DNA of 64,000 nucleotides from positions 82,657,948 to 82,721,947 of the forward strand of contig CM070873.1 of NCBI GenBank assembly GCA_036365515.1, given 5' to 3'. The translations under genes were made by a program, and so were the position numbers. Below, piece after piece: positions 1 to 15,420 of the stretch; positions within the stretch are counted from its first letter, which is position 1; each line of letters begins with the position of its first letter. The notes under the pieces were generated by a model. The model was given only the letters and a program-made list of their open reading frames with translations. It was not told where the DNA came from and did not search any database. Source of the stretch: Torymus aiolomorphi (lineage: Eukaryota > Arthropoda > Insecta > Hymenoptera > Torymidae).

Positions 1-1240
1 AATAATTCTCGATTCTTAATGTCAATTTCCGTTTTAAGTATCTGCTATTATATCTCCAATCTCATACGAAGCTGTATGAGAAGGGGGAAAGGGAATAAGG
101 AGGTGACCTCATTTTACTTCTTATGTTACAACTACATATATTTATATATGTATAAATCAACGATTTTCATATCCTCCAAAAACTCGTGCTCACTATGTTG
201 AACTGCATAACAAACATTAAGTAAAAGGAAGTGAGAAAAACGAAAGATTCGAATGAGGTTTGAAAAAGAAAGAGGTCGCAGGAATAACAGAAAGAGAGAT
301 GGGGAGAGTGAGAAAGAGAGGGTAGACAAACAGATAAAAACGGGCGGAGATCAGTTGAATGAGAGTCGACGCAGGCGTGCGGGTGGCAACTCGAGATCGT
401 TAGGAAACAAGGCGACTACGACTCGCGCGACAGCCGGCCTGGAATGGAGTTGATGTGTGGCTTTAACGAACTCTTCCCTTAACCCCGTCCCAATCAGCGC
501 AGAGTGCGCGAAATTCGAAAGCGCGGATGGCCGCGCCACCCTCTTGCCCCATTAACGACTCATTCTCCGCGGAGCCGTGATATTTCATCTCCCTCCATCT
601 AAAAGAGATAGAAGCAAATGTCACGGCTTTTGGCATTGCTCAAGTTTTCTAATCGATTTTTACGCGCGAGAGCGAGAGAAAGAGATTCGGATCGTTAGGA
701 CGGAGGGAGAGTCCCTCACGCGCTGTATTCTGCTCAGACGTCTGCGGCTAAGAGACGCAAAGGACGCAGCAGAGAGCCATTATGGAGGTTCTATTGTAAA
801 TGAATTCATTGGGAAATCTTATAAAATTGGAAGGTATTGAAATATGCGATAGAAATGTTTTAGAACCTTTATACAATTGGCCGGAAGTATAATTCTATCA
901 TTTTTGGTAAACGATGAACAGATTACCGAAAACCCACGATAAAAAAGTATGAATTTCTTGCTTTGTTTTAACATAAAAAAAGTTCAGGGTCACGAACAAA
1001 TTAAATTTATTTTCAATATCTAAGTTAAAGAAAAATTCATTACATTGTTTTCAGTCTAAATAAACACGTGAGCATGTGACACGTAATTGAACGTTTCTGT
1101 TGTTTTCATACTCGCGAATATTATTGAGAATACGTACCGTGACCCGTGACCGACGAGCACAACTACAACTACATGAATCTTTTTAACATGAACAAATATA
1201 TTGATAAAACTTTCTTTTTACTATACGCAGTCTTGTCTGG
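1..1240. other. Intergenic or intronic DNA with a GC-rich island at about 250-800
   Basis: No convincing coding exon is visible. The part from about 250 to 800 is clearly richer in G+C than its surroundings. It has an AG-rich purine stretch (280-330) followed by CpG-containing sequence (360-560). Short open frames cross it on both strands, but none resembles a known protein or has paired splice sites. It could be a conserved regulatory block or an untranslated exon. The flanks are AT-rich and featureless. Confidence 0.35.
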
Positions 1241-1378
1241 ACACGCCATTTGCACGATCTAGCCACAGCATTTTTGCTTTCTCAAAGAGAAAACTTGGTA
1301 ACGGTGAAATTTTTCGACCTCGAGATTTCGATGATTTTCGATATTTCTGAGCTCCCTGAGTCGAAATATGCTTTTTCT

Positions 1379-1482
1379 AGTGTGTGTGTCTGCGTGCGTG
1401 CGTGCGTGCATGTGTGCGTGCGTGCGTGCGTGCGTCTGTGCGTGCGTGTGTGTGTACGTGCGTGCGTGCGTGTATATGTGCA
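1379..1482. repeat. TGCG/TG microsatellite
   Basis: An interrupted run of TGTG and TGCG units. It makes spurious Cys/Val/Arg-rich and His/Thr-rich open frames on both strands. It abuts the outer edge of the 1483-2225 foldback, as several other GT tracts in this window abut repeat elements. Confidence 0.9.
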
Positions 1483-2225
1483 AATCCGCGGACTACAGAC
1501 AACAACTGGGGTACAAAAACGGAAAAAATTTTTTTTGAGGCACACCTACCACATAAGGTTTTTTCGGTTCTTTTGGGGTACCCAACATGAAAATACTCGT
1601 GTACACTCATTATCCGTTGCCAAACTTTTTTGCCGACGAAATCAATTTTTCTTATGGAAATTTAACATGGGAAAAATGGACGAAAAGTAGTCATTGATGA
1701 TTAACCAATAGCAAACTATTGAAGAGGCCAAACCAAATTCCACAAAAAAGCGATTAAAGTTGAAGAATAGAATTTTAATTTGAGATGAGAATTGTTAAAA
1801 TCGGTCGATTCTGTGCAAAGCTACGTGAAGTTGAAAACGGCGAAAAATGACAAAAATTTGAAGAATTACGTGGGTTTGAAAAAAATCGCTCATTTTCGTC
1901 ATTATTCGCCATTTTCAAATTCACCTAGCTTTGCACAGAATCGATCGATTTTAACGATTCTCATCTCAAATTAAAGCTCCATTCTTCAACTTTAATTGCT
2001 TTTTTGTGAAATTTGGTTTGGCCTCTTCAATAGTTTGCTATTGGTTAATCATCAATGACTACTTTTCGTCCATTTTTCCCATGTTAAATTTCCATAAGAA
2101 AAATTGATTTCGTCGGAAAAAAAGTTTGGCAACGGATAATGAGTGTACACGAGTGCCCTCAAAAAAAAATTTTTTCCGTTTTTGTACCCCAGTTGTTGTC
2201 TATAGTCCGCGGATTTGCACATATA
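1483..2225. repeat. Large foldback (long inverted repeat)
   Basis: The left arm (about 1483-1835) reappears reverse-complemented at about 1915-2225. The outer ends pair GCAAATCCGCGGACTA with TAGTCCGCGGATTTGC, and the inner arms pair around GATTCTGTGCAAAGCTA. Matches run through most of each arm with scattered mismatches. The loop of about 80 bp is itself partly symmetrical. There is no open frame. This looks like a non-autonomous foldback or MITE-type element. I could not define a target duplication because the GT tract touches the left end. Confidence 0.85.
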
Positions 2226-2228
2226 AAT

Positions 2229-2540
2229 AAAGAAAAATATGAAAAAATCGAAATTTTTTTTTCGCCGCAAGGTTTGGATATCGGTCGGAAGTAGGCCCAT
2301 TTTCTAAAAGGCTTTGATATTTTCTATTTATCCATATTTTTTTCGACCTGATCGGATATTATAAAGTCGGTTTAAAAAAATGAAGAAAAATGTGGAAAAA
2401 TCGAAAATAATTTTTTTTCGTCGCCGGGTTTGGATATCGGTGGGAAGTGGGCCCATTTTCTGAAAGGTCTTGCAATTTCCTATCTACTCACATTTTTCTC
2501 GGACCGATCGGATACTATTAAGTCGGTTAAAAAAATAAAG
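2229..2540. repeat. Two-copy tandem repeat, period about 153 bp
   Basis: Two adjacent units share AAAGAAAAAT, TTTGGATATCGGT, GGGCCCATTTTCT-like and GATCGGATA blocks in the same order, offset by 153 bp (2231 against 2384). Divergence is moderate. The array directly follows the right arm of the foldback at 1483 and may be part of the same insertion. Confidence 0.75.
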
Positions 2541-4730
2541 AAAAATAAACGTGATCAAATTATGTACTAAATCTGCATTATCTGCTCTCTGGTTTAATGA
2601 TTCTCGTACGACTCGTATTATCATCAATTTTTCCCACTTTTTAAGTAATGTACTATTTTATATTTTTTTTTAATAAAAATAGAAAGTAATCGTGATAAAA
2701 ATTTGATTATTAACACATCTTATTTCAATGGATTCGCTTCGCTCGAGCGCAAACGTTCAAAAGAGGATAAAATCACTTTCACTCACTAGTATCGAAATGT
2801 AATATTTTCAAATTTATATATTTGATCTAAGAAATATTATGGCTATTGTTGATTCATTGGCTTTTCAATTGATTAATATTCGATGTGAGGATGAATTGAT
2901 TTTTGACAATAAATAAAAAATAATTACCATTTTATAAAGAGTAATATTTTATTTGAAATTCGTTACAATCTTCTATGTATAAAGTTATTCTCATTTTATC
3001 ATAAAAAAGTGATCAGCATAAAGTAAAGCCTAAATGACGCTTATAATAAGCTAAATCAGATCAAATTAAATTGTAATTAACGCTGGCGTGACTGAAACGA
3101 GGAAATTGTGCTTAAAAAATGAGCAAAATTGCCTAAAAATAAACTATGTAGAAAAAGACACATGTCCGAAGACCCTGTCGACAATGTACTGTATATTGTA
3201 ACAGTATCATATATCTTGTTTCATTGTTGTCATATCCTCTTATAACAAAATTATGATAGATAGTAAAAAAGATGATAGGCAATTAGTTGAAAATCGGAGA
3301 AATTTTTGAAAATTTAAACGTTGAATTAAAAAATAATAATAAAGAATTAAAAAGATATCAGAAATTTGTAGATAAAACCGTATTATAGAGTACATAATTA
3401 TTTTCAATTAATAATATGTGACTCGACGACTTGAGCGAGTACCTACTCTCCAGCCCGAAAGAGTTTGCTTCGAGTTGCAGCGTGCACAAAAATCAGGATA
3501 GATTTATAGTAGAGTGTTCTTACGTGACGGCCTCTAAGGTAGTTCAGCTAGCTCACAGGTCTAGAATCATAGATCTCTTGTGCGCAACTAGAAAAAACTT
3601 TAACTACTACGATTATCTTGCCTTGGGGTAATGTCGTAGCATAGATAAAATTTGCATGAAGTTCGGGATGCAAGGAATCCAGGTAGTCTCCCGAATGAGA
3701 TAACAGTAGCTTAACTATACCATATATTTATTGGTGAGTTAAATTAGTTATTTACAACGAACCAACGGAATCGTGCATTGCGCTGTTGTGGCACGAACGC
3801 GGCTCATGACACATTGCTTATGGCTTTAAACGGCCGTGAGAGCGTCTATGAGTATGTATATGTGTGAATGCTGATAGGCACATATATATATGGAGACGTG
3901 TCATAGTCATAAGTATCCAAGTTAGTAATACTCCAATATAATGAAAATAATTATTTACAGTTAATAGGATTCCAGTTAGTAATACTCAAATTTATTTAAA
4001 ATATTTTGACTATGTGGAAACACATTTTATTAAAAATAATTATATATATGAAGAAAGAAAGTAATAAAAACTTTCGTTTTTAATGATAACATAGAATGGA
4101 ATGACATTACAAAGTTCTTTGAGAAAGCATTCTGTTAAAGCAGTTATCAGCGGTTTTTAAACAAAAAAGAATCGTTTTGCTAGCCATATTTAAATCAACC
4201 ATTACTCGCTGTTCATTACATTTTTCTGTAGATGATCCAAATCACACGTTGCTGAATATTGTGAATACCATTCCCAGATTATTTTGGAAAACGGAAAACT
4301 AACCCAGGCCCACAAAAAGAAAAAAGTGGTATGCACCAAAGACTAAACCACTAATATCTCCGTGTATTATCGCCCCTAAATATAATTCCAAGGTCAGGAT
4401 TGGATCACCACGTCTGAATTTCGAGATATCTAACATAGAAGATTTTTGAGATATCTTAAAAACAAAGTAAAAAAAATTTTTGTCCATTATTTTTTCTACA
4501 AAATAATGTAGCACTTTTTGTGCCTTTTCAGATCAAATTTGTATTATCCTTCTAAGTTTTTTTGCTCGAAGATCTAAATGCGTGAATTTTGAAAATTGCA
4601 TATGACTCTTGAGATCAAATTCCGTATTTGTGTTTCAAAATTTAAACGTTTACATCTTGAAAAAAAAAATCACAAAAGGATGATGCAAAGTTGATCTTGA
4701 AGGGTACAAGCAGTACTACATTATTTTGTA
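2541..4730. other. Unannotated AT-rich DNA
   Basis: No gene recognised. A block of more mixed composition lies at 3420-3860. It contains a 66-codon open frame without recognisable motifs, start context or splice sites. That block could be a decayed mobile element end such as a solo LTR, but I found no diagnostic termini or target duplication. The remainder is AT-rich. Confidence 0.3.
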
Positions 4731-5050
4731 GAAAATAGTATATTATGCACCAACGGATTAAAGAAGACTATTAACTCCCACGAAGAACTCCTCAACAACT
4801 CGCAGACGTCAATAGCACTCATTACTCCTGCGTGCAATATACAACTTTTTTGCATACCCGACGGAAAGTTATTTGTGTTTAATACCTGATTTCAAGGTCG
4901 AAAAAGTCACATAACCTCTAGAAACTGTGACACCTATATGCTCGTTTTTCTACTTTCTTCCCTATTAGTACCACCTGCAAGAGATTTGGGGCCCGAGCGA
5001 AGCGAGGGCAGCAATATGCAGACGGCGCTACTCACGAACAATGTAGAGAA
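4731..5050 (+). repeat. Dispersed repeat family alpha, copy 1
   Basis: It starts near AGTATATTATGCACC and contains GCGGAAAG/GACGGAAAG, TTTGTGTTTAAT, CCTGATTTCA and CTAGAAACTGTGACACC. The same blocks occur in the same order at 22433-22690. A shorter version sits in both arms of the 59641-61442 foldback. The tail carries the phrase GCGAAGCGAGGG. There is no coding potential. The family was probably spread by transposition, but its ends are not resolved here. Confidence 0.7.
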
Positions 5051-8750
<3,700 letters not shown>

Positions 8751-8751
8751 A

Positions 8752-8868
8752 AATAGTATACGCACCACGGAAGGAAATAAAGAATGCCTCAGATCGCATG
8801 TTTGTCACAATTTACGTGTCATCTGGAGCATTCTTTACTTTTACTCCCCAGGTGCGCAATATACTATT
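8752..8868. mobile_element. Small hairpin MITE
   Basis: The ends AATAGTATACGCACC and GGTGCGCAATATACTATT are reverse complements with small gaps. The next inner blocks also pair (AAAGAATGC with GCATTCTTT; CTCAGAT with ATCTGGAG). It is about 117 bp with no coding capacity. The terminal phrase resembles the start of repeat family alpha (AGTATATTATGCACC), so it may be a minimal relative. Confidence 0.75.
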
Positions 8869-10200
8869 GTACTCCTTAATTGATTATTTCAAAATTTGTG
8901 AACGGTGGATCTTTAGATAATTATTCAAGGAACAAAATAAGATTTTGAATATTAAAATTAAATTAAAAATAAAAAATTTCAAAGCATTGTATGATTATTT
9001 GTTTAATGAACAATATCTTCATTTGGAATTATATAATTTTGGTTTAAAAATTTTTTCCAGATTATTAACTCTACTTCTTAACATGTATAATCCTTCACAT
9101 TATCTGATCTTATATAAGTAAAATAAAAATTATTTACAACAAAGTCTGTATCTTCGGATATAATTATATACCTTGTAGCGGAATTCACTATGATGTTCAG
9201 GTAATAAATACGAAAGTCATTTTCAAAACATCAATAAAACTGGTACACTTGTATTAAACTTTCAAAAATCTGTTCAATATTCAATTATTGTTATCTACAT
9301 GTACGAATAATCTTTTATCATAAAAAAATCGAGAAAGAGAATATGGAAAACGCTTCAAGAACATGAGAATAGAGAAAAAATATTTGAAATAAAAAAATGA
9401 GATCTCTCTTACCAAAGTATAACTTTTGTATTCTGTTTAATGTATTGTGTTATGTCATTTTACAATAATTACACGAATGTATTCTAACATAGAATAGTTA
9501 CCTTAGTTAGCAGCAAATTTACAAGAAAGTGTTAGTTGAATTGACATTTTAAAAATCTCATTAAGAAGAATAATTAAAACATAATTGTTTAGATTTTTTC
9601 AATTGGCGTAACTTAAATTAACTCGTTTAAAATTAATTTTTTTCTTATTTGTAAACCAACACTTTGCATGGCAATGTAAATTGCAGAATGACTAGATGCG
9701 CGAATTTTCCCCTCTAACAAAGTAGTACAATTGCTCTTGGAACCTCCGTGACCACCGACCGCATCCGACTTGCCCCCGTGTAGTACATGTTGTCTTTTCA
9801 CAAGAAGATGGCTTATTAATTTGCGAACATACTTACTCAACTATTTGTATTGCGAGCTCTTAGAATGTAGCATATACGCTGACTTCCTATCAACATCATC
9901 GATATTTAACATTAAATATATAGAATACAGGAAAACCGGAATTCTCACAATAGTAAAAAAAGTAGTAAAATATAAATTTAGATAAAAGACCGTTTGATTA
10001 CTTACTGAAGTTATCACAGTACTGTATGAAGTTTTTTCGATTGGAACAACCCTTAAAATGCTTTGATCCATAAATGCTTATACTGAGTAAATGAACTTAA
10101 TTATTTGCTGCACCGTGGCACATATGTGTCGCCTTTTTCTCTTTCGTTCGTTAACTTTAAAATTTTACTCTTTCAATACACTATTTTTAGAAAATGTCCG
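8869..10200. other. Unannotated DNA
   Basis: Mostly AT-rich. A short GC-richer block at 9690-9800 is open on the minus strand and reads as a Lys/His/Gly-rich peptide. It lacks a recognisable domain or clear flanking splice signals, so it is not called as an exon. Confidence 0.3.
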
Positions 10201-10204
10201 TTTG

Positions 10205-10480
10205 GATGTGCGTGTGTGTGTGTGTGTGTGCGAGCGCACACGTGTGTGTGCGTGTGTGGGTGTGTGTATGTGTGTATACGCTGATATCTCATGATCTAAT
10301 CGATCGATTTTAACCAGACAGGGCTCATTTTTTTCGACTTTTGTTACTCAATTAAGGTCAATGTCCTATTTTTTGGTAAAGTCAGTTTTCTTTTGTTTTA
10401 TAGCGATTTTTCTATTTTCCAAATTTTATTTTTCAATTTTTTTACAATTTAAAGCTAATAATAGCTCTAGGCTAACTTTG
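10205..10480. repeat. GT microsatellite with flank of the microsatellite-hairpin (gamma) family
   Basis: A GT/GTGCG tract (10208-10275) is followed by CGATCGATTTTAACC, CTCATTTTTTTCG and related blocks. These match, in reverse orientation, the DNA next to the CA tracts at 25400 and 51630. It is therefore likely a truncated copy of the gamma element described at 24326-25545. Confidence 0.55.
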
Positions 10481-10620
10481 AATAAGATAGATCTTTATGA
10501 AATTATTAAATCATAGTACTTAATTATTAAATCGTAGTATTTAATACTTCTTTTACAAACAGTAATTGTTTCTAAATCGGAATATTAAATATTTTCTGAG
10601 AAATTAAAATAATAAGAAAA

Positions 10621-10775
10621 GCGTCCCGGAGCCAGTTACTGTGTTCTAACGACTTCCGAAAATCAGTTACTGTGGCCCCAGTTACCGTTCCATTTGACCG
10701 ATTACTGTGCCCTAGTCACTGTGCTATCGGACCAAATACTGTGCACCGAATACAGTGCCCATAATACTGTTCTCT
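10621..10775. repeat. Degenerate short tandem array based on a TTACTGTG motif
   Basis: About eight variants of the word (A/G)(T/A)TACTGTGNNC occur in 150 bp, for example CAGTTACTGTG, GATTACTGTGC, TAGTCACTGTGC and AAATACTGTGC. Reverse-oriented variants CACAGTAA occur at about 10950, 10992 and 11412. Spacing is about 12-25 bp and irregular. It does not look like a simple microsatellite. It could be a decayed minisatellite or a cluster of protein-binding sites. Confidence 0.6.
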
Positions 10776-11860
10776 AGAGACGATATAATAAAAATAAATT
10801 CTTTTTTATAATCTTAGCAAGAAATCTGTGTAATAACGATAGAAAAGATATTACTTATAATCGAAAAAGCGTTTATAGCACTTACGTCAGTCTATTTCCT
10901 GTGCGTTTTAAAGATTATGGCTGCTCGAGGCGTCTTGGCAACGGGTAGCACAGTAACTAACGCATAGGAAAAAACTTATCCAATTATCGTGCACAGTAAA
11001 TCGGGTACATTAATTGGCGAAAGTTTCAAATTTGCTTAACTTACTGAATTTATTCAAAATAAAAACTAATATTTAAATAAATGCTCCTAATAACATTTTT
11101 TCATAATCTATTCTGTTAATATAATACACATGTTTCATGTCGCAAGAAAATTTACTTCATACTGTATTCCCTTGCATCTACGAAGGGTTTCCTTGAGCTT
11201 TTTGATAAGGTTTATAAAATAAATAGAAATCTCGCAACAAAAATTTCAAATAGTCTTTTTCACAATTTAACAGAAAAAAAATATCATGCATTCAATTGCA
11301 ACATATGAATGTGCACTTAAGATTTTATAAAAAAATTATAACGTATGTTTTTACTAAATTTATAATTAATTATATGGAAAAGTATATCTAGAGCACACGT
11401 ATCGACTACCCCACAGTAATTGGAACACTTACCCTATGCAGAATAAAATTCTCTACAATTTAAAAAAAAAAAAAAACATGCCGCTAGCTATAGTTAGTCT
11501 TAAATTATTGATGAAAACGTGATTTTTTGTAAATAAGTAATATTTCGAAACTAAAAACCTTCCTTAATTTTAAGTTCTTTTCATAATAATTGTTAAAGGA
11601 AAACAAAATTTATAAAAAGTCATTGTCTTGGCCGCCCGATAACCGGAGTAGCTTTGAAATTTTTTTAGCTTTAGATTTTGGATATGTTTTGGCTGAGTTC
11701 TTTGGGTAAAGGATTAGTTCATAAATTTCAGAGATATTTGGATCGTATTTTTAACTATTTTCTTACGCTATCTTTTATTTCTTATAATTTCCTGAAAGAT
11801 CAATATTTTTCAACGAATCAGAACTTAAATTTTAGCTTTGCTGTCTATTTTTATAATCTT
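10776..11860. other. Unannotated AT-rich DNA
   Basis: No gene or clear repeat recognised apart from a poly(A) run at 11461-11475 and scattered CACAGTAA words. Confidence 0.4.
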
Positions 11861-11864
11861 GTTT

Positions 11865-12090
11865 CCTCGTTTTCGTATCTTAAATACCTGCAATTTTACA
11901 GTGTCGAAGAGACAACATTTCACGAAATAGAGGATATTTGAGATTAGATTGCCCATATTTCAAGAAAATATGAGATATAATTAGAAGCACCGGGCAGCAT
12001 TTCTAGATACCAGAAATCGGCTCTCAAATGTCCGTTGAAATCCGTTTCCTGGAGTGTGTGCACCCTCCTTGTCAGTTTAACATCTTCTGT
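11865..12090 (+). repeat. Dispersed repeat family beta, partial copy
   Basis: The right-hand part matches 30405-30580: GAGGATATTTGAGATTAGATT, GCCCATAT, ATTTCTAGATA, AATCCGTTTCC and GTGTGCACCCTCC in the same order. Only one arm is well preserved here, whereas the copy at 30038-30580 keeps both. It is a decayed non-autonomous element without coding capacity. Confidence 0.65.
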
Positions 12091-12499
12091 CACACTATGC
12101 ATGATATGTTGATAAAAATTAAAAAAATGCGTATGATTTGCAGGTTTTACTAAACAATCCACTTTTTAAAAAATGCATTTTTCTCAAAAAGGTCAGTTTT
12201 TTCGCTCAAATTTTTTTTGTGGTTATATATCTCAAATCTATATCTATACTGACCTCAATATCTATGCTATCATGAAACTTCCATATATATGTGTGTATAT
12301 AGGTAAACGATGTATACATTTTGAAATGCAAAGTGTAAACAAAAAAAAAATATATATATATATAAGTTTTCTGATAGTGTATGTTTTAGCATATATGACA
12401 TTTCCTATTTATTTGTTGTAAGAGAATATAAGAAACAAAATTCGTTTCGTATCCGTAAAATAAATATACGTATGTAACAGATACGACAAATATGACAGC

Positions 12500-12625
12500 A
12501 TTGCATGTATATGTGTGTGTTTGTGTGTATGTGTATACACGAGATTTACCCATCTAATGGAGATTTTTTACACTATAGTACTGGAATTCACCGCCCGGTA
12601 GCTAAATCTCGTGTAACGGAAAATC
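12500..12625. repeat. GT tract plus small hairpin
   Basis: A TGTGTG/TATGTG tract (12507-12540) is followed by CACGAGATTTA. This is repeated reverse-complemented as TAAATCTCGTG at about 12604, with a loop of roughly 55 bp. It is a probable MITE remnant. Confidence 0.5.
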
Positions 12626-12939
12626 TTACGTTCTTTTCCTTTTTTTACTATTCTTTGGCTTTTTTTTTATTCTTTTTTATCTAAGTGTGGATATTCTTTT
12701 TCGAGGTTTTTGTTTTTTTTTCTTTTTCTTTTCTTTATTTAATATTTTTGACCATGCATGTGCAGCAGTATGCCTGTATTGTATCGGTTTTATCACCTAC
12801 TTCTTTTTTCAAATATGGTCCTTCTGAATTCCATTGAGTTTAGAAGCATTATGCCATTCTTTTACTTTCTTTTCTCTAAAGATTTCAAAATTGTTGGTAG
12901 TAAAATTAATTGAATAGCGTCGCTATATGTTTATATTGA

Positions 12940-14276
12940 TCCAAGATGACACTTCTGAAGATTATGTTTAGCAGCACAGTGCTTTACGAGTCCATCAACA
13001 CCATCGACTGCACCTTACCCATAGCTTGCAGCTGAAAACAACAATTTTTTATTGTAAGATATCTTCATTTCATAAAATTGAAATCGATTTTTAAAATGTT
13101 GCAGCTTAATATGTTATAATCGATATTATATCTATTAAATTAGTAGTATATTGCTTCCTCATAGAGAAAGCTTTGAAACGGTGAAAAAAATTTTCGAAAA
13201 AAAAAATGTTCAAAAAGATGTTTGGCGATATATGTGTATATTAGTTGATTTTGATAATTTTTGTTTTCGTGAATGTGTGTGCGCGTGCGCGTGCGCGCGC
13301 GCGTGTGTGTGTGTGTGTGTGTGTGTGTTGTGTGTGTGTGTGTGTGTGTGTAAGCTCTTCATATCTCCGAAACGAATCAACCAATTTTCGTCGGGTAAAG
13401 CTTATTCTCTTCGTCTCGCGGGAAAAGAAGGGTACCCTGATTTATTGATTTTCTTTTGTTTTATAACCAAAAAACGATATTGAATTTTTAGTTTTTTTGA
13501 TTTTTTCATATCTTACAGCCATTATTACATAATATAATAAACTTTTCTTGAAAGGTATTTAAATTACCTATTTTGTATTCAATCTATAATTCTTTCCACT
13601 GCTAACAAAGCATGTGCAGAATCGTGTTTTGGGTGATCACAGGCGACAGCAAAACCTTTTTTTAGTTTTTCCTGGTAGCAAACGGCTGTAAAAATAGAGA
13701 CCTGTTGATTAACCCAGCGATTACTTTGAACTGGGCTACTGAGAATCACCGCCAATTTACAGCAAAATCACCATGCAGTACTAGTTATGCGGTTTGAATT
13801 AACTGCAGCTATAGCTCATCTTTTATGGCTTTCCGTTGGATATTTTGAATATGCATATGGACGCTTGTTTTTACCGTCCAAGTAGCAAGATTGCTCATAA
13901 AATTGGAGATCGATAATATTTTGTTCACAAGTTATCCATTTTTCCACAAAGCAAAAAATATTTCCTCACATTCATTTACAGTTTCTAATACAAATAAGCT
14001 TAGATTGATACCTCCAGACTCCAGGCATGCAGTATATTCTTTGAAAAAAGTACGTACTGAATGCTGGCCTCTTATAAATTTATTTTAATTTTTCACATGT
14101 AATTCAAAATGTGCACAGTAAATGCAGAAACACTCTTCTTTGAGAGGGCTCAACAGAAAAAAAAACTTTGGTCTTAAAGGATAAAACTTCATTTTACCAA
14201 TTTTTATGGTTGGGTATTCTTTTTTAAAAGTTTTATATATTTCATTTAAACTTCATGTTAAAAAACGTTTTACTTT

Positions 14277-14280
<4 letters not shown>
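12940..14280 (-). pseudogene. Decayed transposase relic related to the 31787-35334 transposon, interrupted by an insertion
   Basis: This stretch is colinear with the transposase gene at 32531-34601. The 3' part (12955-13040) matches the Gly/Lys-rich ATGHGKG region, 13560-13860 matches the DFAENW region, and 14090-14275 matches the upstream segment near 33570-33720. Stops and frameshifts are everywhere and no frame stays open beyond about 65 codons, so it is an old inactive copy. The two halves are separated by a 0.4 kb microsatellite-hairpin element (13146-13560) that must have inserted later. No terminal inverted repeats of the intact transposon were recognised around it. The homology was read by eye at nucleotide level. 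Confidence 0.7.
13146..13560 (+). mobile_element. Microsatellite-hairpin element (gamma family), short copy nested in the transposase relic
   Basis: It begins TTGCTTCCTCATAGAGAAAGC, then GAAACGGTGAAAAAA and a GCGC/GT tract (13276-13350). Next come CTCTTCATATCTCCGAAACG and GTCGGGTAAAGCTTATTCTC. It closely matches 38705-39125. Because it separates two halves of a colinear transposase relic, it is a clear insertion. It has no protein-coding capacity; the Cys/Val-rich open frames are microsatellite translation. Confidence 0.75.

Positions 14281-14313
<33 letters not shown>
14278..14313. repeat. (GA)n microsatellite
   Basis: A perfect run of about 17 GA units at the upstream edge of the transposase relic, immediately before the GC-rich block at 14340. 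Confidence 0.95.
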
Positions 14314-14316
<3 letters not shown>

Positions 14317-14339
14317 AAAAGGAGAGAGAAAGCGAGAGC

Positions 14340-15420
14340 TGGCTGATGAAGTAATTTTGCGGCAGTTCAAGGCGAGGCTCGGAACGGAACGCAATTCGCG
14401 ACAGCGGCTAACCGTCAACGCCGATGTCGCCGACTAGAATCAACCGCACCGTGCCGCAAACGTAACGACGCGACCTCGTCTTTCCCAGGATGACAGCTTG
14501 CACCTCTGAGGGAAACTCCGTGCAGAGGTTCAACGCGCATGAAACCATCCTCGAGAGCTTCGGCAGACGGAACTCGGGGCGAAGGACAGCTCCGAAGCGA
14601 ACGTCGCAATTCAGCCCCGACCAGCCCAGGCACCGTATAGGGTCAGCGCATCTGCTACGACAGCCCGAGACACGGCCGAAGCGAGATAAGCCAGTCCCGG
14701 AGCATCGGAAGGCGTTACTCGGCTGGGACCACGCGGGGAACCGCGACTTGGTTGAATCGTGGCGCCGGCAGTAGCCGCGAAGGACGAGACAGGAAGAGAA
14801 CACGGGCCCCGGAGCAGTAAATATCGCATCACGACGGCTTGCCGACGAACCGTGAGTTAGCACACTGTGTAAGCGTCAGCGGATTGCGAAGCGTCAGTTC
14901 TCGACGACGACTCGTAAGTTGCTCGGCTTTTCTCTTTATCTCTCTCACGCAAAACCACGAAGCTACCGTACCACGCCAAAAGGGCACTTTGTCCGGCCGA
15001 CTCGCACCTCGCGGACCTCTGCGCGCGTGAACCTAACCGTGATTGTGATGCGCTTCCGTCGCGCGTAACAGGTGTCGATGCGCCAGCGGGTGCTCGAGAG
15101 ATGTAGCAACTATGGTCAATAAACCAATTCTAGTGTAGTCGCCTTGCCTACGTTTATTTGCATGCGCATGCCCCCCGAAACACCCTACTTTTCGCGGACC
15201 CTTTTCAGCGCCGATTCGCATACTCCAGGTGACATGAGTCACAGCCGCCCAGGTGACAATGGCTGCAGCAGCTGACACACGCCCCAGCTTTGAGCGGCCA
15301 GGTAATTGTCCGAGTACGAATCCCGAGAACGGATTCCTGCATGTTGTCGACGTAGTAGTCGAACGTGAAACCCTCCGACCTGAGGAGAGTCTTAGGTAGA
15401 CCACGGTAAGTCCGGATAGA
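14340..15420. other. GC-rich block, possible promoter, 5' UTR exon or retroelement end
   Basis: This 1.1 kb block is strongly GC- and CpG-rich compared with its AT-rich surroundings. Open frames occur on both strands (94 codons plus, 151 and 123 codons minus). They show only composition-driven Arg/Ser/Gly content and no domain. Donor-like GTAAGT sites lie at about 14910 and 15405 on the plus strand, so an untranslated first exon is possible. AATAAACCAATT near 15118 could instead be a poly(A) signal in a retroelement LTR. I cannot decide between these. Confidence 0.35.

Noticed and set aside
1250..1690. 146-codon plus-strand frame and overlapping minus-strand frames across the TGCG tract
   Set aside because: The Cys/Val/Arg and His/Thr runs are translations of a microsatellite and the flanks belong to a foldback arm.
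3420..3860. Solo LTR
   Set aside because: Composition and an AATAAATA word on the minus strand were suggestive, but no TG...CA ends or target duplication could be found.
9613..9840. Minus-strand 75-codon frame with a Lys/His/Gly-rich block
   Set aside because: Looks slightly exon-like but lacks convincing splice sites and any family resemblance; left as unannotated.
13151..13483. 110-codon Cys/Val-rich peptide resembling a cysteine-rich secreted protein
   Set aside because: The cysteines are GT-tract translation; the same element at 38788 gives the same artefact.
14408..14863. 151-codon minus-strand open frame
   Set aside because: It lies in a CpG-rich block where stops are rare by composition; no domain, no splice support and competing frames on both strands.
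15033..15404. 123-codon minus-strand open frame
   Set aside because: Composition-driven like its neighbour; no recognisable motif.
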